Source: Sphingomonas sp. DG1-23 (GTDB lineage: Bacteria > Pseudomonadota > Alphaproteobacteria > Sphingomonadales > Sphingomonadaceae). Taken from it: a stretch of DNA of 64,000 bases. The stretch lies in NCBI RefSeq assembly GCF_030730875.1, contig NZ_JAVAMA010000004.1, positions 62,001 through 126,000 on the forward strand, given 5' to 3'. Made by a program: the position numbers and the translations under genes. This document shows, in pieces, positions 18,162 to 27,861 of this stretch (position 1 is its first letter; every line of letters starts with the position of its first letter). Under the pieces are notes generated by a model. That model saw only the letters and a program-made list of their open reading frames with translations. It was not told the DNA's origin and did no database searches.

Positions 18162-19748
18162 ATGATCCTCGACCGGCGCAATCTGCTTCTCGGCGGCACG
18201 ATCGGTGCGGCGGCATTGCTGGGCGGACGCCCGGCGGCCGCCGGGCTGCGCGAAAGCGATCGGGCGCGCGGCTGGATCGACGTCCGCGATTTCGGCGCGA
18301 AGGGCGACGGGGTGACGATCGACACGCCGGCGATCAACAAGGCGATCGACCATGCGGCCGCGCGCGGCGGCGGCACGGTGTGGTTCCCGGCCGGGACCTG
18401 GGCGAGCTACACGATCCGGCTGAAGAGCAAGATCACGCTCCATCTCGACAATGGCGCGACGATCCTCGCCGCGCCGGCGCCGCAGGATGGGCGCGGCGGC
18501 TACGACCTCGCCGAGCCGATCGACCCGGCGATCGCCAGCTTCCAGGATTTCGGGCACAGCCATTGGCAGAACAGCCTGATCTGGGGCGAGGGGCTCCACG
18601 ATGTGGCGATCACCGGGCAGGGGCTGATCTGGGGCAAGGGCCTCGGCCGCGGCGACGGCAAGGATGCGTGGCTCAAGGACCCCAACGGTCCCGGCACCGG
18701 CAACAAGGCGATCGCGCTCAAGAATTGCCGCAACGTGAGCCTGCGCGATTTCAAGATCCTCGAGGGCGGCTGGTTCGCCTTGCTCGCCACCGGGGTCGAC
18801 AATCTGGTGATCGACAATCTGCTGGTCGACACCAATCGCGACGGCTTCGATATCGACTGCTGCAAGAATGTCCGGGTGTCGAACTGCACGGTCAATTCGC
18901 CATGGGACGACGCGATCTGCCCCAAGAGCAGCTATGCGCTCGGCGAGCCGCGAGTGACCGAGAACCTGACCATCTCGAACTGCCTCGTCACCGGCAATTA
19001 TCAGGTCGGATCGGTACTCGACGGAACGTGGCGCAAGATGCCGCCCGCATTCGCCAAGGACATTCACGGCCGAATCAAGTTCGGCACCGAGACCAATGGC
19101 GGCTTCCGCAACATCACGATCACCAATTGCATCTTCGAGGACAGCCGCGGGCTGGCGTTCCAGACCGTCGACGGCGGGATGGTCGAGGACGTCGCCGTCT
19201 CGAACCTGACGATGCGCGGGATCGTCAACGCGCCGTTCTTCCTGCGGCTCGGCAAACGCATGCGCGGGCCGGCGGGCCGGCCGATCGGGACGATGCGGCG
19301 GATCTCGATCGAGAATGTCGTCAGCTCGGGCGCGAACCTGCTGCCTTCGGTGATCGCGGGGCTGAACGGGCATCCGATCGAGGATGTCCGCTTCGCCAAT
19401 GTGCATCTCCAGCATGTCGGCGGCGCCCCCGCGGCGATGGCGGCGCTGCAGCCGCCCGAAGCCGAACTGGGCTATCCCGAGGCGACGATGTTCGGCGATT
19501 TGCCGGCGATCGGCTTCTTCATCCGTCATGCGCGGCGCGTCTCGATGCGCGATGTCGAGGTGGCCGTGATCGCCCCGGATCCGCGGCCGGCGTTCCGGCT
19601 CGAGGATGTCGCGGATGCGGATTTCGCCGGGGTGCGCGTGCCGAAGGGGCCGGCTTTCTCGCTGGAGCAGGTGGTCGGATTCCGCAACACCGGGAGCCGC
19701 TGGCTGCAGGACCGGCTGGTCGACGGGGTGGTGTCGGGGGTCTTCTAG
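18162..19748 (+). CDS. Tat-exported GH28-like (polygalacturonase-fold) glycosidase
   Basis: 528 residues. A twin-arginine signal DRRNLLLGGTIGAAALLGG opens the protein. The next region (WIDVRDFGAKGDGVTIDTPAINKAI) is the classic start of right-handed beta-helix pectinases. Catalytic landmarks of GH28 are recognisable but altered: DGFDID (about 226) for the NTDG block, WDDAIC (about 247) for GDDC, and GRIKFGTE (about 302) for RIK. The usual GHG block appears replaced by VGSVLDG. It may act on an unusual uronic-acid linkage. It follows the receptor by 7 bases, forming a small utilisation locus. Confidence 0.85.
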   Translation: MILDRRNLLLGGTIGAAALLGGRPAAAGLRESDRARGWIDVRDFGAKGDGVTIDTPAINKAIDHAAARGGGTVWFPAGTWASYTIRLKSKITLHLDNGATILAAPAPQDGRGGYDLAEPIDPAIASFQDFGHSHWQNSLIWGEGLHDVAITGQGLIWGKGLGRGDGKDAWLKDPNGPGTGNKAIALKNCRNVSLRDFKILEGGWFALLATGVDNLVIDNLLVDTNRDGFDIDCCKNVRVSNCTVNSPWDDAICPKSSYALGEPRVTENLTISNCLVTGNYQVGSVLDGTWRKMPPAFAKDIHGRIKFGTETNGGFRNITITNCIFEDSRGLAFQTVDGGMVEDVAVSNLTMRGIVNAPFFLRLGKRMRGPAGRPIGTMRRISIENVVSSGANLLPSVIAGLNGHPIEDVRFANVHLQHVGGAPAAMAALQPPEAELGYPEATMFGDLPAIGFFIRHARRVSMRDVEVAVIAPDPRPAFRLEDVADADFAGVRVPKGPAFSLEQVVGFRNTGSRWLQDRLVDGVVSGVF

Positions 19749-20267
19749 TTGATTGACAGGTTGACGCGGTTGCCGATTTTGCGCGGAGGCAAGCTTTTTA
19801 TATCGTTGATTTGGTGTGATTAAATCTGGGGATTTTCGCCGACAAGCCGCATGTGCACCGGCGACGCGACACCGACGCGACACCGACGCGACACCGACGC
19901 GACACCGACGCGACACCGATGCGACACCGACGCGACACCGACGCTACGCGCGAGCGCCATCCGCGCGTCCGTCTGGCGCCACAGACGCGCCAACGACGCG
20001 ACGCCTACGCGCCGTAGGCCCGCTGCTTCGCGCGCGCTGCGCAAGATGCATGGCAGCTGCGCGCGGCCCGCCGGCAGAGGCGAGGGAGGTCGATCCGACT
20101 ATGTCAAAGAGCCGCTCAACGAGGCTGAGCCTTGGATCAGAGAAGCAGGCGAAATCCTACATTGCAATGAGGTCCGTGCGCGGCTGGGAGGAGCGACCTT
20201 GCGGAGGCCGGCTATCGGGTGGTTAGCGGAATGGCAGCTTATGACCGCGCCCGATAAGAGGCAGTCG
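19749..20267. other. Long intergenic stretch with 11-bp tandem repeat and degraded reading frames
   Basis: 519 bases between the GH28-like gene and the next supported gene. After an AT-rich start (TTTTTATATCG at about 19795) comes the 11-bp tandem array at 19866-19942, then GC-rich sequence. From about 20090 the base composition drops. A frame reading through 20090-20300 has protein-like stretches (EPLNEAEPWIREAGEIL) but no credible start; it may be the remnant of a gene. No RNA gene was recognised. Confidence 0.5.
19866..19942. repeat. Seven tandem copies of an 11-bp unit
   Basis: The unit GCGACACCGAC is repeated seven times head to tail with only one changed base (the fifth copy ends in GAT). 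A partial copy (GCGAC) sits at each side. No spacers are present, so it is not a CRISPR array. Such arrays are prone to copy-number change. Confidence 0.95.
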
Positions 20268-20705
20268 TCAGCGCGGCGATGGCGATTTACGCATATGCCG
20301 ATGGCTCACCGTGACCAAGGCGAATGAGAGGCAAGAAGAGGTAATTGGTAGAAGCCAGGCGCTCGACCAATCCACCGATGGCACGACCTCTGTCATGTAC
20401 CACTCGAACGCACTCACACTCGCACCCACACTCGCGACAAAAGCGAAAATGTAGATCAACGTGCGCTTGACTGAGACGGATAGAGTCGCTTGCCCGATGA
20501 CAGCTGATCCTAGAGCCACGGGCCATGTTGTCGCGGCCAACGTCGAAAGCCACAATGGAAGCTCGGCCGATATTGGCCCGTTCCATGGCGGGCTGTTCCG
20601 AATACTCACAAATGCACAGATAGAATAGACCATAGCGGCGGTCCCCGCGGCCACCGCACTTTTCGCGAAAATCGCCAGGATGGTCGCAACTCGGAGCGCC
20701 TGCAT
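20268..20705 (-). CDS. Orphan small membrane protein
   Basis: 145 residues with four clear hydrophobic segments (about 5-33, 50-76, 84-108 and 118-136) and a basic C-terminus. Codon use is AT-richer and less biased than in the surrounding genes, which suggests acquired DNA. No Shine-Dalgarno precedes the ATG, but a TTGCGG-17-GATAAT promoter ends 6 bases before it, consistent with a leaderless mRNA, which is the main support for this start. I do not recognise the family. Confidence 0.6.
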   Translation of the reverse strand: MQALRVATILAIFAKSAVAAGTAAMVYSICAFVSIRNSPPWNGPISAELPLWLSTLAATTWPVALGSAVIGQATLSVSVKRTLIYIFAFVASVGASVSAFEWYMTEVVPSVDWSSAWLLPITSSCLSFALVTVSHRHMRKSPSPR

Positions 20706-20711
20706 CCAGAG

Positions 20712-20740
20712 ATTATCTCACGCGTCTGGAACGTCCGCAA
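20712..20740 (-). promoter_or_regulatory. Promoter for a leaderless mRNA (orphan membrane protein)
   Basis: On the minus strand the -35 box TTGCGG (20735-20740) and the -10 box GATAAT (20712-20717) are 17 bases apart. The ATG begins 6 bases after the -10 box, so transcription should start at or next to the start codon. Confidence 0.55.
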
Positions 20741-20828
20741 TCGGGGCGTTTGCCGTCGGTCCGCTCATGCGACCGGCGCGCCGATCGCGAACGACCCGGA
20801 TTGGGGGCAAGCGGCCACCACCCCCAAG

Positions 20829-20933
20829 CGTCACCCCGGACTTGTTCCTGGGTCTACCACGCCATCGAGGCAGTGCTCTATCTTGCTCTTCGTCCAGCCT
20901 CCTGGTGGACCCCGGCACGAGGCCGGGATGACG
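20829..20933. repeat. Intergenic repeat, CGTCACCCCGG family (copy 1)
   Basis: The element begins CGTCACCCCGGACTTGTTCC and ends in a partial inverse, CCCCGGCACGAGGCCGGGATGACG-like. Four more elements with the same ends are at 33973, 54377, 55833 and 57501. Confidence 0.75.
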
Positions 20934-21139
20934 AAGGAGGAAGACTTATCCGCAATCGGAGCGCTAGCTGCCATGGCAATGAACGGGCGGTGTTCGCGGG
21001 ACCTGGGCGCAACGCGGCAGTAGCCGGTCGACGCTATACGCCAGCCATCACCGCCAAAGCGCCACGATCCGGGAAGGCATCGCTTGCTTTCCCCTCCGTC
21101 ACCTTCGGCGTCACCTCCCCTGGCGGGGGAGGATAGAAG

Positions 21140-22564
21140 CTAGGCGAACGCGCCGACCACCGATTTGACCTCGAGGAACTCGGCGAGCCCGAACTTCCCG
21201 TGCTCGCGGCCGTTGCCCGATTGCTTGTAGCCGCCGAAGGGCAGGTTCGGATCGGGCTGGCCGCCATTCACATAGATCATGCCGGCGCGGAGCCGCGGGG
21301 CGACGCGCCTGACGCTGTCGGTATCGCCGAACACCACTGCCGACAGGCCGTAATCGGTGTCGTTGGCGATGCGGATCGCGTCTTCCTCGTCCTCGTACGG
21401 GATGATCGTGACGACGGGGCCGAAGATCTCCTCGCGCGCGATCGTCATGTCGTTGCGGACGTTCGAGAACAAGGTCGGCTTGACGAAATAGCCGGTCTCG
21501 ACGCCGTCGGGGCGGCCGGGGCCGCCGGTCTCGAGCTTCGCGCCTTCCTCGAGCCCCTTGGCGATCAGGCCCTGGATCTTGTCCCATTGGGCCTTGTTGA
21601 CCACCGGGCCGATATGACGCCCCTCCTCGGCCGGATCTCCGACCTGGGTGGCCTTCATCATCTCGGCGGCGAGCGCGGCGACCTGTTCCTGGAGATGCTT
21701 CGGGACGAGCAGGCGGGCAGGAGCGATGCAGCTCTGGCCCGAATTTATCAGCACGCTGAACAAAGTGCCGGGGACTGCCTTGGCGAGGTCCGCGCTTTCG
21801 AGCACCAGCGACGGCGATTTGCCGCCGAGCTCCTGATGGACGCGCTTCACGGTGTCGGCGGCGTTCTTCGCGACGAGCACGCCGGCGCGGGTCGAGCCGG
21901 TGAAGCTGACCATGTCGACGTCGCGATGTTTCGACAGCGCCGTGCCGACGCCGGGGCCGTCGCCATTGACCAGGTTGAACACGCCGGCGGGGACGCCCGC
22001 GGCGTGCAGCACCTCGGCGAAGATCGCGGCGCAGCCCGGGGCTTCCTCCGAGGGCTTGAGCACCATGGTGCAGCCGGCGGCGAGCGCGGGGGCGACCTTG
22101 GAGACGATCTGGTTGAGCGGCCAGTTCCACGGGGTGATCATCGCGACGACGCCGATCGGCTCGTGGACGACGAGGCTGTTGCCGATCTGCTCCTCGAACT
22201 GGAACTCGCGAAGCGCGCGTGCTGCGGACATCAGATGGCCGATGCCCGAGCCGAACTGTGCGGTCTTGGCGAGGCTCAGCGGCGCGCCCATTTCGAGGCT
22301 GATCGCCTCGGCCATGTCGGCGGCGCGGGCCTTATAGGCTTCGAGCACGCGCTCGATCAGCGCGATGCGTTCGTCGACGCTGGTTCGCGAGAAGCTTTCG
22401 AAGGCGCGTTTGGCTGCGGCGACCGCCTTGTCGACGTCGGCCGCCGAGCCGAGGGTGATCTCGGTGACCACGGCTTCGGTGGCGGGATTGATCACTTCGT
22501 GGCGGGTGCCGCCGTCGCTCTCGACCCAGGCGCCGTCGATATAGTGCTTCAGATTGCTGCGCAT
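21140..22564 (-). CDS. NAD(P)+-dependent aldehyde dehydrogenase
   Basis: 474 residues of the ALDH superfamily. Landmarks: PWNWPLNQIVSKVAPALAAG for the cofactor site (about 145-165), KPSEEAP, FTGSTRAG, the general base in LELGGKSP (Glu near 245), the catalytic Cys in SGQSCIAP (about 280), EEIFGPV, and the C-terminal PFGGYKQSGNGREHG. It oxidises an aldehyde to the acid; the substrate is unknown. A GGGGACGAGG Shine-Dalgarno precedes the ATG. No operon partner. Confidence 0.93.
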   Translation of the reverse strand: MRSNLKHYIDGAWVESDGGTRHEVINPATEAVVTEITLGSAADVDKAVAAAKRAFESFSRTSVDERIALIERVLEAYKARAADMAEAISLEMGAPLSLAKTAQFGSGIGHLMSAARALREFQFEEQIGNSLVVHEPIGVVAMITPWNWPLNQIVSKVAPALAAGCTMVLKPSEEAPGCAAIFAEVLHAAGVPAGVFNLVNGDGPGVGTALSKHRDVDMVSFTGSTRAGVLVAKNAADTVKRVHQELGGKSPSLVLESADLAKAVPGTLFSVLINSGQSCIAPARLLVPKHLQEQVAALAAEMMKATQVGDPAEEGRHIGPVVNKAQWDKIQGLIAKGLEEGAKLETGGPGRPDGVETGYFVKPTLFSNVRNDMTIAREEIFGPVVTIIPYEDEEDAIRIANDTDYGLSAVVFGDTDSVRRVAPRLRAGMIYVNGGQPDPNLPFGGYKQSGNGREHGKFGLAEFLEVKSVVGAFA

Positions 22565-22645
22565 CCTCGTCCCCGATTCGAACTTCCGGTATGGCGTCTA
22601 GATGGCGGGCGCGGGCCGGGCTTGCAAGCGGCCTGAGCGTCGCGG

Positions 22646-24427
22646 TCAGTCGATTCGTTTCAGCCGCACCCGGCTCGGCGGAGTCTTGCCGATCGGATCG
22701 AGCGCGAGGCGCTCGCCATCGAGCGTGTAGCGCCAGCGTTGGTCATAGCCGCCGAAATCGAGGACATCGTCCTCGACCTTGTAGGCGTCGGTATCGGGAT
22801 CGTCGAAACCCGTCCCCCTGGCGAAGACGAGGAATTCGTCGTCGGAAGTGAATTCCACCCGGTCGCCGCGCTTGAGCCGGGCGAAGGCGCTGGCGTCCAG
22901 AACTTCCCAGCGCCCGACGATCGCGAAGTGCCGCGCCGATTTGGGCGCCTCGCCGCCATAGCCCGAATAGAGCGCCGCCTGGGCGAGCATCTGACCGGTC
23001 AGCGCTTCTTCCTTCTCCAGGCCCGGAAGTCCCGATGCCTTCAGCCGCGCGCTGAAGCCGTTGAGCGCCGCGAAGGCGGCCTTGGGATCGGCGCGGCGGT
23101 GAAACGCCGTGGTGGCTTCGCGCATCGAGAGATATTCGTCGACCAGCAGATGCGCGGTGCGTAGCGCGGTGCTCGGCGCGGCGATGGCCGGCAGCACCGC
23201 GAGCCGGTCATTGCCGGGCCTGCCGGTGCGGGCCTCCTTCCAGCTGGCGGCGGCGGTGAGCAGCGGCCTGTCGGGGGCGAGGCGGGCGGCGGGAAGATTG
23301 GCGCGCGCCGACGTGCTGGCGATCGACACGAAGATGCCGCCGCCATTGGCGCTGAGGAACACGGTCGGCAGCCGCACCGTGATCGCGCCTTCGGGAGTCT
23401 CGGTCATGATGTCGTCGGGGACGCCGAAGACGCCGGCGATGCGATAGCCGCGCGCGGCACGGAGGGTGAATTCGAGGTCGTGGGCGAGCTCGCTCACCAT
23501 CGTGTCGAGCTGGCGTTCGAAGACCGTGGAGACCGATTTCGCGTCGGAGATGAAGAACAGATTGCCGCCGCGCGTGCTCGACACCCGCGCCGCGAGCTTC
23601 GCGTCGAACTGGACGCCGACGCCGATGGTGGTGAGCCCGATGCCGCGCTTCGATGCGGCCTGCGCCATGCCGATGAAGCTCTCGGCGCTGGTCTCGCCGA
23701 CATTGGGCTGCTCGTCGGTGAACAGCATCAGCCGGGTATTGCCCTTGAACCCGGGCGCGTCGGCGAATGCGGTCTCGTAGCCGATCTCGAGGCCTTCCTC
23801 CATGTTGGTCGAGCCTTCGCTCGCGATGCCGCGGATCGCAGCCTCGATCGCATCGCGATGGCCGGCGACGTCGGCGGGGCGGAGATAGACTTCGGAATTA
23901 TCGCCATAGAGGACGATCGACATGCGGTCGCCGTCGCGCATCTGGCCGAGGATCTGGAGCAGGCTGGCGCGCACCAGCGCGAGCGGCTCGCCGTCCATCG
24001 ATCCCGATTTGTCGACCACCGCGACGAGATTGAGCGGCTCGCGCCGCCACTGCGCCGGGTCGATGTTCGAAGCGAAGCCAAGCCCGACGAACAATTTGTC
24101 GGCGCTCCGCGTCGCGAAATCGGCGGGCATGGTCTCGCCGACGACGCACAGCAAGCGGGCGCAGCCGGCCGAGACGGGAAGCGTCAGGTCATGCTCGCCG
24201 AGCAGCCCCTCGACGGTGAGCGATTCGGGGCGCGGCATCTGGCCGTCCTCGGCGGTCTTGCGGAAATGGCCGATATCCTGCGCGCCGCCCTGACGGACCC
24301 GCATCGCCGTCACGACCACCGAATCCAGCTCGGGCTCGTCGTCGGGAACCTCCTGCGCCAACCCGGGCGCGGGGGACAGGAGCAATGCCGTGACGATCAA
24401 GCTGCGGCGCAGCCAGCGCGTAACCAT
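22646..24427 (-). CDS. Secreted von Willebrand factor A domain protein
   Basis: 593 residues from an ATG with a GGGGGAGGAAACC ribosome site. Signal peptide about 1-25 (RRSLIVTALLLSPAPGLAQ). The VWA domain (about 130-310) has the MIDAS metal site DKSGSMDG and later MLFTDEQPN. The C-terminal half resembles the conserved tail of YfbK-like VWA proteins, with LLVDEYLSMREATTAF. It is probably a periplasmic or cell-surface adhesion or assembly protein binding Mg2+ at the MIDAS site; a partner is not apparent. Confidence 0.85.
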   Translation of the reverse strand: MVTRWLRRSLIVTALLLSPAPGLAQEVPDDEPELDSVVVTAMRVRQGGAQDIGHFRKTAEDGQMPRPESLTVEGLLGEHDLTLPVSAGCARLLCVVGETMPADFATRSADKLFVGLGFASNIDPAQWRREPLNLVAVVDKSGSMDGEPLALVRASLLQILGQMRDGDRMSIVLYGDNSEVYLRPADVAGHRDAIEAAIRGIASEGSTNMEEGLEIGYETAFADAPGFKGNTRLMLFTDEQPNVGETSAESFIGMAQAASKRGIGLTTIGVGVQFDAKLAARVSSTRGGNLFFISDAKSVSTVFERQLDTMVSELAHDLEFTLRAARGYRIAGVFGVPDDIMTETPEGAITVRLPTVFLSANGGGIFVSIASTSARANLPAARLAPDRPLLTAAASWKEARTGRPGNDRLAVLPAIAAPSTALRTAHLLVDEYLSMREATTAFHRRADPKAAFAALNGFSARLKASGLPGLEKEEALTGQMLAQAALYSGYGGEAPKSARHFAIVGRWEVLDASAFARLKRGDRVEFTSDDEFLVFARGTGFDDPDTDAYKVEDDVLDFGGYDQRWRYTLDGERLALDPIGKTPPSRVRLKRID

Positions 24428-24497
24428 GGTTTCCTCCCCCGTTTCGCGCCAGCCTATCACAATCGCGCCGGACCGCGGAAGCCGCGCCGATGCGCAC

Positions 24498-24530
24498 AAA
24501 AAAGGCCCGGGATCGCTCCCGGGCCTCTCG
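24498..24530 (-). terminator. Rho-independent terminator of glnA
   Basis: Read on the minus strand: a GAGGCCCGGGA / TCCCGGGCC hairpin followed by a run of six T (24498-24503). It lies 26 bases after the glnA stop and ends the glnBA transcript. Confidence 0.9.
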
Positions 24531-24555
24531 TGTCGATCGGTCGTTTCGCGAGCGA

Positions 24556-25968
24556 TCAGCTCGAATAATACATGTCGTATTCGACCGGGCTCGGCGTCAT
24601 CTCCCAGCGGGCGACTTCGGCGCGCTTGATCTCGACATAAGCGGCGATCTGGTCGCGGGTGAACACGTCGCCCTTCAGGAGGAAGTCCTGATCGGCTTCG
24701 AGGCTGTCGAGCGCTTCGCGGAGCGAGCCGCACACGGTCGGCACCTGCTCGAGTTCGGCCGGGGGCAGATCGTACAGGTTCTTGTCCATCGGATCGCCCG
24801 GGTGGATCTTGTTCTGGATCCCGTCGAGGCCGGCCATCAGCAAGGCCGCATAGCAGAGATACGGATTGGCGAGCGCGTCCGGGAAGCGGAACTCGACGCG
24901 CTTGGCCTTGCTGCCCGCACCGTAGGGGATGCGGCACGAAGCCGAGCGGTTGCGCGACGAGTAAGCGAGCAGCACCGGCGCCTCGTAGCCCGGGACCAGC
25001 CGCTTGTAGCTGTTGGTCGACGGATTGGTGAAGGCGTTGAGTGCCTTGGCGTGCTTGATCACGCCGCCGATGAAATAGAGGCACATGTCGCTGAGGCCCG
25101 CATAGCCGTTGCCGGCGAACAGCGGATTGCCCTTGTCCCAGATCGAAATGTGGGTGTGCATGCCGGAGCCGTTATCTTCCTTGATCGGCTTGGGCATGAA
25201 GGTCGCGGTCTTGCCATAGGCATGCGCGACCTGGTGGACGACATATTTGTAGATCTGCATGCGGTCTGCAGTCTGGACGAGCGTGCCGAAGGTCAGGCCG
25301 AGCTCGTGCTGTGCGGCGGCGACTTCGTGGTGATGCTTGTCGCAGGGCAGGCCCATTTCGAGCATGGTCGCGACCATCTCGCCGCGAATGTCGACGGCGC
25401 TGTCGACCGGGGCGACGGGGAAATAGCCGCCCTTGGCGCGCGGGCGGTGGCCGAGATTGCCGGCTTCATATTCCTTGCCCGAATTGCCCGGCAGCTCGAT
25501 GTCGTCGATCGCATAGTATGACGTCGAATAGCTGTTCTCGAAGCGGACGTCGTCGAACATGAAGAACTCGGCCTCCGGGCCGACATAGACGGTGTCGCCG
25601 ATGCCGAGCGTCTTGAGATAGGCTTCCGAGCGCTTGGCGGTCGAGCGCGGATCGCGCGAATAGAGCTCGCCGGTCGAGGGCTCGACCACGTCGCAGACGA
25701 GGATCAGCATCGGGGTGGCCGAGAAGGGATCGACCCAGACCGCGTCGAGATCGGGCTTGAGGATCATGTCGGACTCGTTGATCGCCTTCCAGCCCTCGAT
25801 CGACGAACCGTCGAACATCAGGCCGTCGGTCAGTTCGTCCTCGCCGATCACCTTGGCGACCATGGTGAGGTGCTGCCACTTGCCCTTGGGATCGGTGAAG
25901 CGGAGGTCGATCCACTCGATCTCGTGCTCCTTCACCATCTTCAGCACGTCATTGGCCGAATTCGCCAT
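24556..25968 (-). CDS. glnA: Type I glutamine synthetase
   Basis: 470 residues, the normal GSI size. It has the DGSSIEGW block, the [11 protein letters not shown] metal-ligand region, [22 protein letters not shown] (ATP site), [17 protein letters not shown] with the flap Glu region, and the adenylylation loop NLYDLPP with its Tyr. It makes glutamine from glutamate, NH4+ and ATP, and the dodecamer is regulated by adenylylation through PII/GlnE. It is 92 bases downstream of glnB and shares its sigma-54 promoter. Confidence 0.98.
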   Translation of the reverse strand: MANSANDVLKMVKEHEIEWIDLRFTDPKGKWQHLTMVAKVIGEDELTDGLMFDGSSIEGWKAINESDMILKPDLDAVWVDPFSATPMLILVCDVVEPSTGELYSRDPRSTAKRSEAYLKTLGIGDTVYVGPEAEFFMFDDVRFENSYSTSYYAIDDIELPGNSGKEYEAGNLGHRPRAKGGYFPVAPVDSAVDIRGEMVATMLEMGLPCDKHHHEVAAAQHELGLTFGTLVQTADRMQIYKYVVHQVAHAYGKTATFMPKPIKEDNGSGMHTHISIWDKGNPLFAGNGYAGLSDMCLYFIGGVIKHAKALNAFTNPSTNSYKRLVPGYEAPVLLAYSSRNRSASCRIPYGAGSKAKRVEFRFPDALANPYLCYAALLMAGLDGIQNKIHPGDPMDKNLYDLPPAELEQVPTVCGSLREALDSLEADQDFLLKGDVFTRDQIAAYVEIKRAEVARWEMTPSPVEYDMYYSS

Positions 25969-26060
25969 CGTAAAGCCCTTTCGCTCTCTTTCGTCTGCCC
26001 GCCGAATCGGGCAATAAAATTACAGTTTCGGGCGCCGCAATATTACAGTGCTGCGCTGCG

Positions 26061-26707
<647 letters not shown>

Positions 26708-27649
26708 ATGAAGATCCGCACGATTCTGGGCGCCGCCTTCGCGGCCGCATTCGCGCTCGGCGCCACGCCCGCCGCGGCGCAGTTCGGGGGATTGGGCGGG
26801 CTGGCCAAAAAGGCCGGGATCGGGCTGCCGAGCCTGCAAAAGGCGCCGATCAGCACCAGCCTGTCCGATGCCAAATGGGGCGCGCCCGACCAGGACGGCT
26901 TCACCCCGCGCGAGGCCAAGCGCTCGCTGATGCAGCTCCAGCGCACGCCGAACGGCGGCTTCGTCCTGCAACAGGGCTATTACGAGTTTCACGACCAGAG
27001 CTATTGCCTGCATGCCGGCACGCACGGGCCCGGTGGCGGCGACGGCTATCTCTATGGCCCGACCAAGGGCGCTGCCCAAGACGCGGTGATGACGATCGTG
27101 CGCAATTCGGTGAACCATCCCGAGATCGAACAGCGCGACATCCAGACCTTGCTCTGGGCGATCGTCGCGCGCGCCAAATTCGAGGACCTCTCGACCGAGC
27201 ACAAGGCAGTGGCCGCGCGGCTGCTGACTCCGCGCCAGCTGGCGTCGCTCAACCGCAACGCGCTCGATCTGCTGACCAGCGGACCGATCGCCAACAATCT
27301 GCCGAGCGGCGTCCGCGACGTGCTCCAGGCCGAGGCCGATCTGCGCCGGATGCTGGCCTCGCCGGGCACCAGCTTCGCCGATCTCGAGCGCGTCGCGGTG
27401 CTCGCCGGCGCGGCGGGGGTCGGTCCGGGCAGCCGCGACGTGCCGTCGGGCCGCTGGAGCCTGCACCCGGACGGCTATTACATCCGCTATCTGCCGCAGA
27501 GCTACAGCAACACCGTGGTCAACATCTGGGTGCCGCAGGGCAGCCCCGCGGTCGGCAAGGAATATGATCCCGCGACCCACATCGCGGTGCCGGGGAACAC
27601 CAATCGCCAGCGGCTGATCCAGTCGGGCCGGGCCTATGGGCGGCATTGA
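26708..27649 (+). CDS. Secreted protein of unknown function
   Basis: 313 residues with a signal peptide ending near AAAQF (about residue 26). The mature part has a Gly-rich opening (FGGLGGLAKKAGIGLPSL), a central segment with YYEFHDQSYCLHAGTHGPGGGDGYLYGP (single Cys) and a helical, polar remainder ending in a basic tail. There are no catalytic motifs that I recognise. A strong ribosome site (AAAGAGAAGAG) precedes the ATG. The gene stands alone, divergent from glnB. Confidence 0.75.
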   Translation: MKIRTILGAAFAAAFALGATPAAAQFGGLGGLAKKAGIGLPSLQKAPISTSLSDAKWGAPDQDGFTPREAKRSLMQLQRTPNGGFVLQQGYYEFHDQSYCLHAGTHGPGGGDGYLYGPTKGAAQDAVMTIVRNSVNHPEIEQRDIQTLLWAIVARAKFEDLSTEHKAVAARLLTPRQLASLNRNALDLLTSGPIANNLPSGVRDVLQAEADLRRMLASPGTSFADLERVAVLAGAAGVGPGSRDVPSGRWSLHPDGYYIRYLPQSYSNTVVNIWVPQGSPAVGKEYDPATHIAVPGNTNRQRLIQSGRAYGRH

Positions 27650-27660
27650 GCTCAATCTTC

Positions 27661-27856
27661 CTCTCCCCTTGATAGGGGAGAGGATAGCGAAGCTTGCCAG
27701 CTTGCTGGCTAGCGCAGCTTGGTGAGGGGTAGAGCGGCGCGCAGCGCCGCGCGGCTGCTGTGCAGCCGCACCCCCTCACCCAGCTCCGACTAAGGCCCGC
27801 TGAAGAAGCGGACCCAAGTCTGCGCAACCCTCTCCCCCTTCAGGGGCGAGGGAAGA
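27661..27856. repeat. Long mosaic intergenic repeat (copy 1)
   Basis: About 195 bases starting CTCTCCCCTTGATAGGGGAG and containing GGATAGCGAAGCTTGCCAGC, CTGGCTAGCGCAGCT, GCACCCCCTCACCCAGCTCCGA and CAAGTCTGCGCAACCCTCTC. A second copy at 37827-38003 shares these blocks in the same order and orientation, with variable spacers. It can form a large multi-arm hairpin. Confidence 0.9.
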
Positions 27857-27861
27857 ATGAG

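Larger units (their letters stand above)
20706..21139. other. Intergenic stretch holding repeat elements
   Basis: 434 bases between the orphan membrane protein and the aldehyde dehydrogenase stop. It holds the promoter at 20712-20740, the repeat element at 20829-20933, a gene-free section (20934-21080), and near 21089 a short inverted repeat (CTCCGTCACCTTCGGCGTCAC, CTCCCCTGGCGGGGGAGG) that may serve as a terminator for neighbouring transcripts. No other gene was supported. Confidence 0.5.

Noticed and set aside
14858..18376. Long open frame antisense to the TonB receptor gene
   Set aside because: It is the mirror of a well-supported 1028-residue receptor and reads as a low-complexity Arg/Ala/Asp protein.
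18144..19916. Open frame antisense to the GH28-like gene, reaching the tandem repeat
   Set aside because: No motifs. Its N-terminus is encoded by the 11-bp repeat, an artefact of a repeat without stops.
19866..19942. CRISPR array
   Set aside because: The repeat is 11 bp with no spacers and no cas genes are nearby.
19851..20327. Frame with DATPTRHRR repeats followed by EPLNEAEPWIREAGEIL
   Set aside because: The start lies in the tandem repeat and no credible ribosome site exists. The later part may be a gene remnant, but is too weak to call.
24490..25521. Open frame antisense to glnA
   Set aside because: It covers a well-supported glutamine synthetase and lacks family features.
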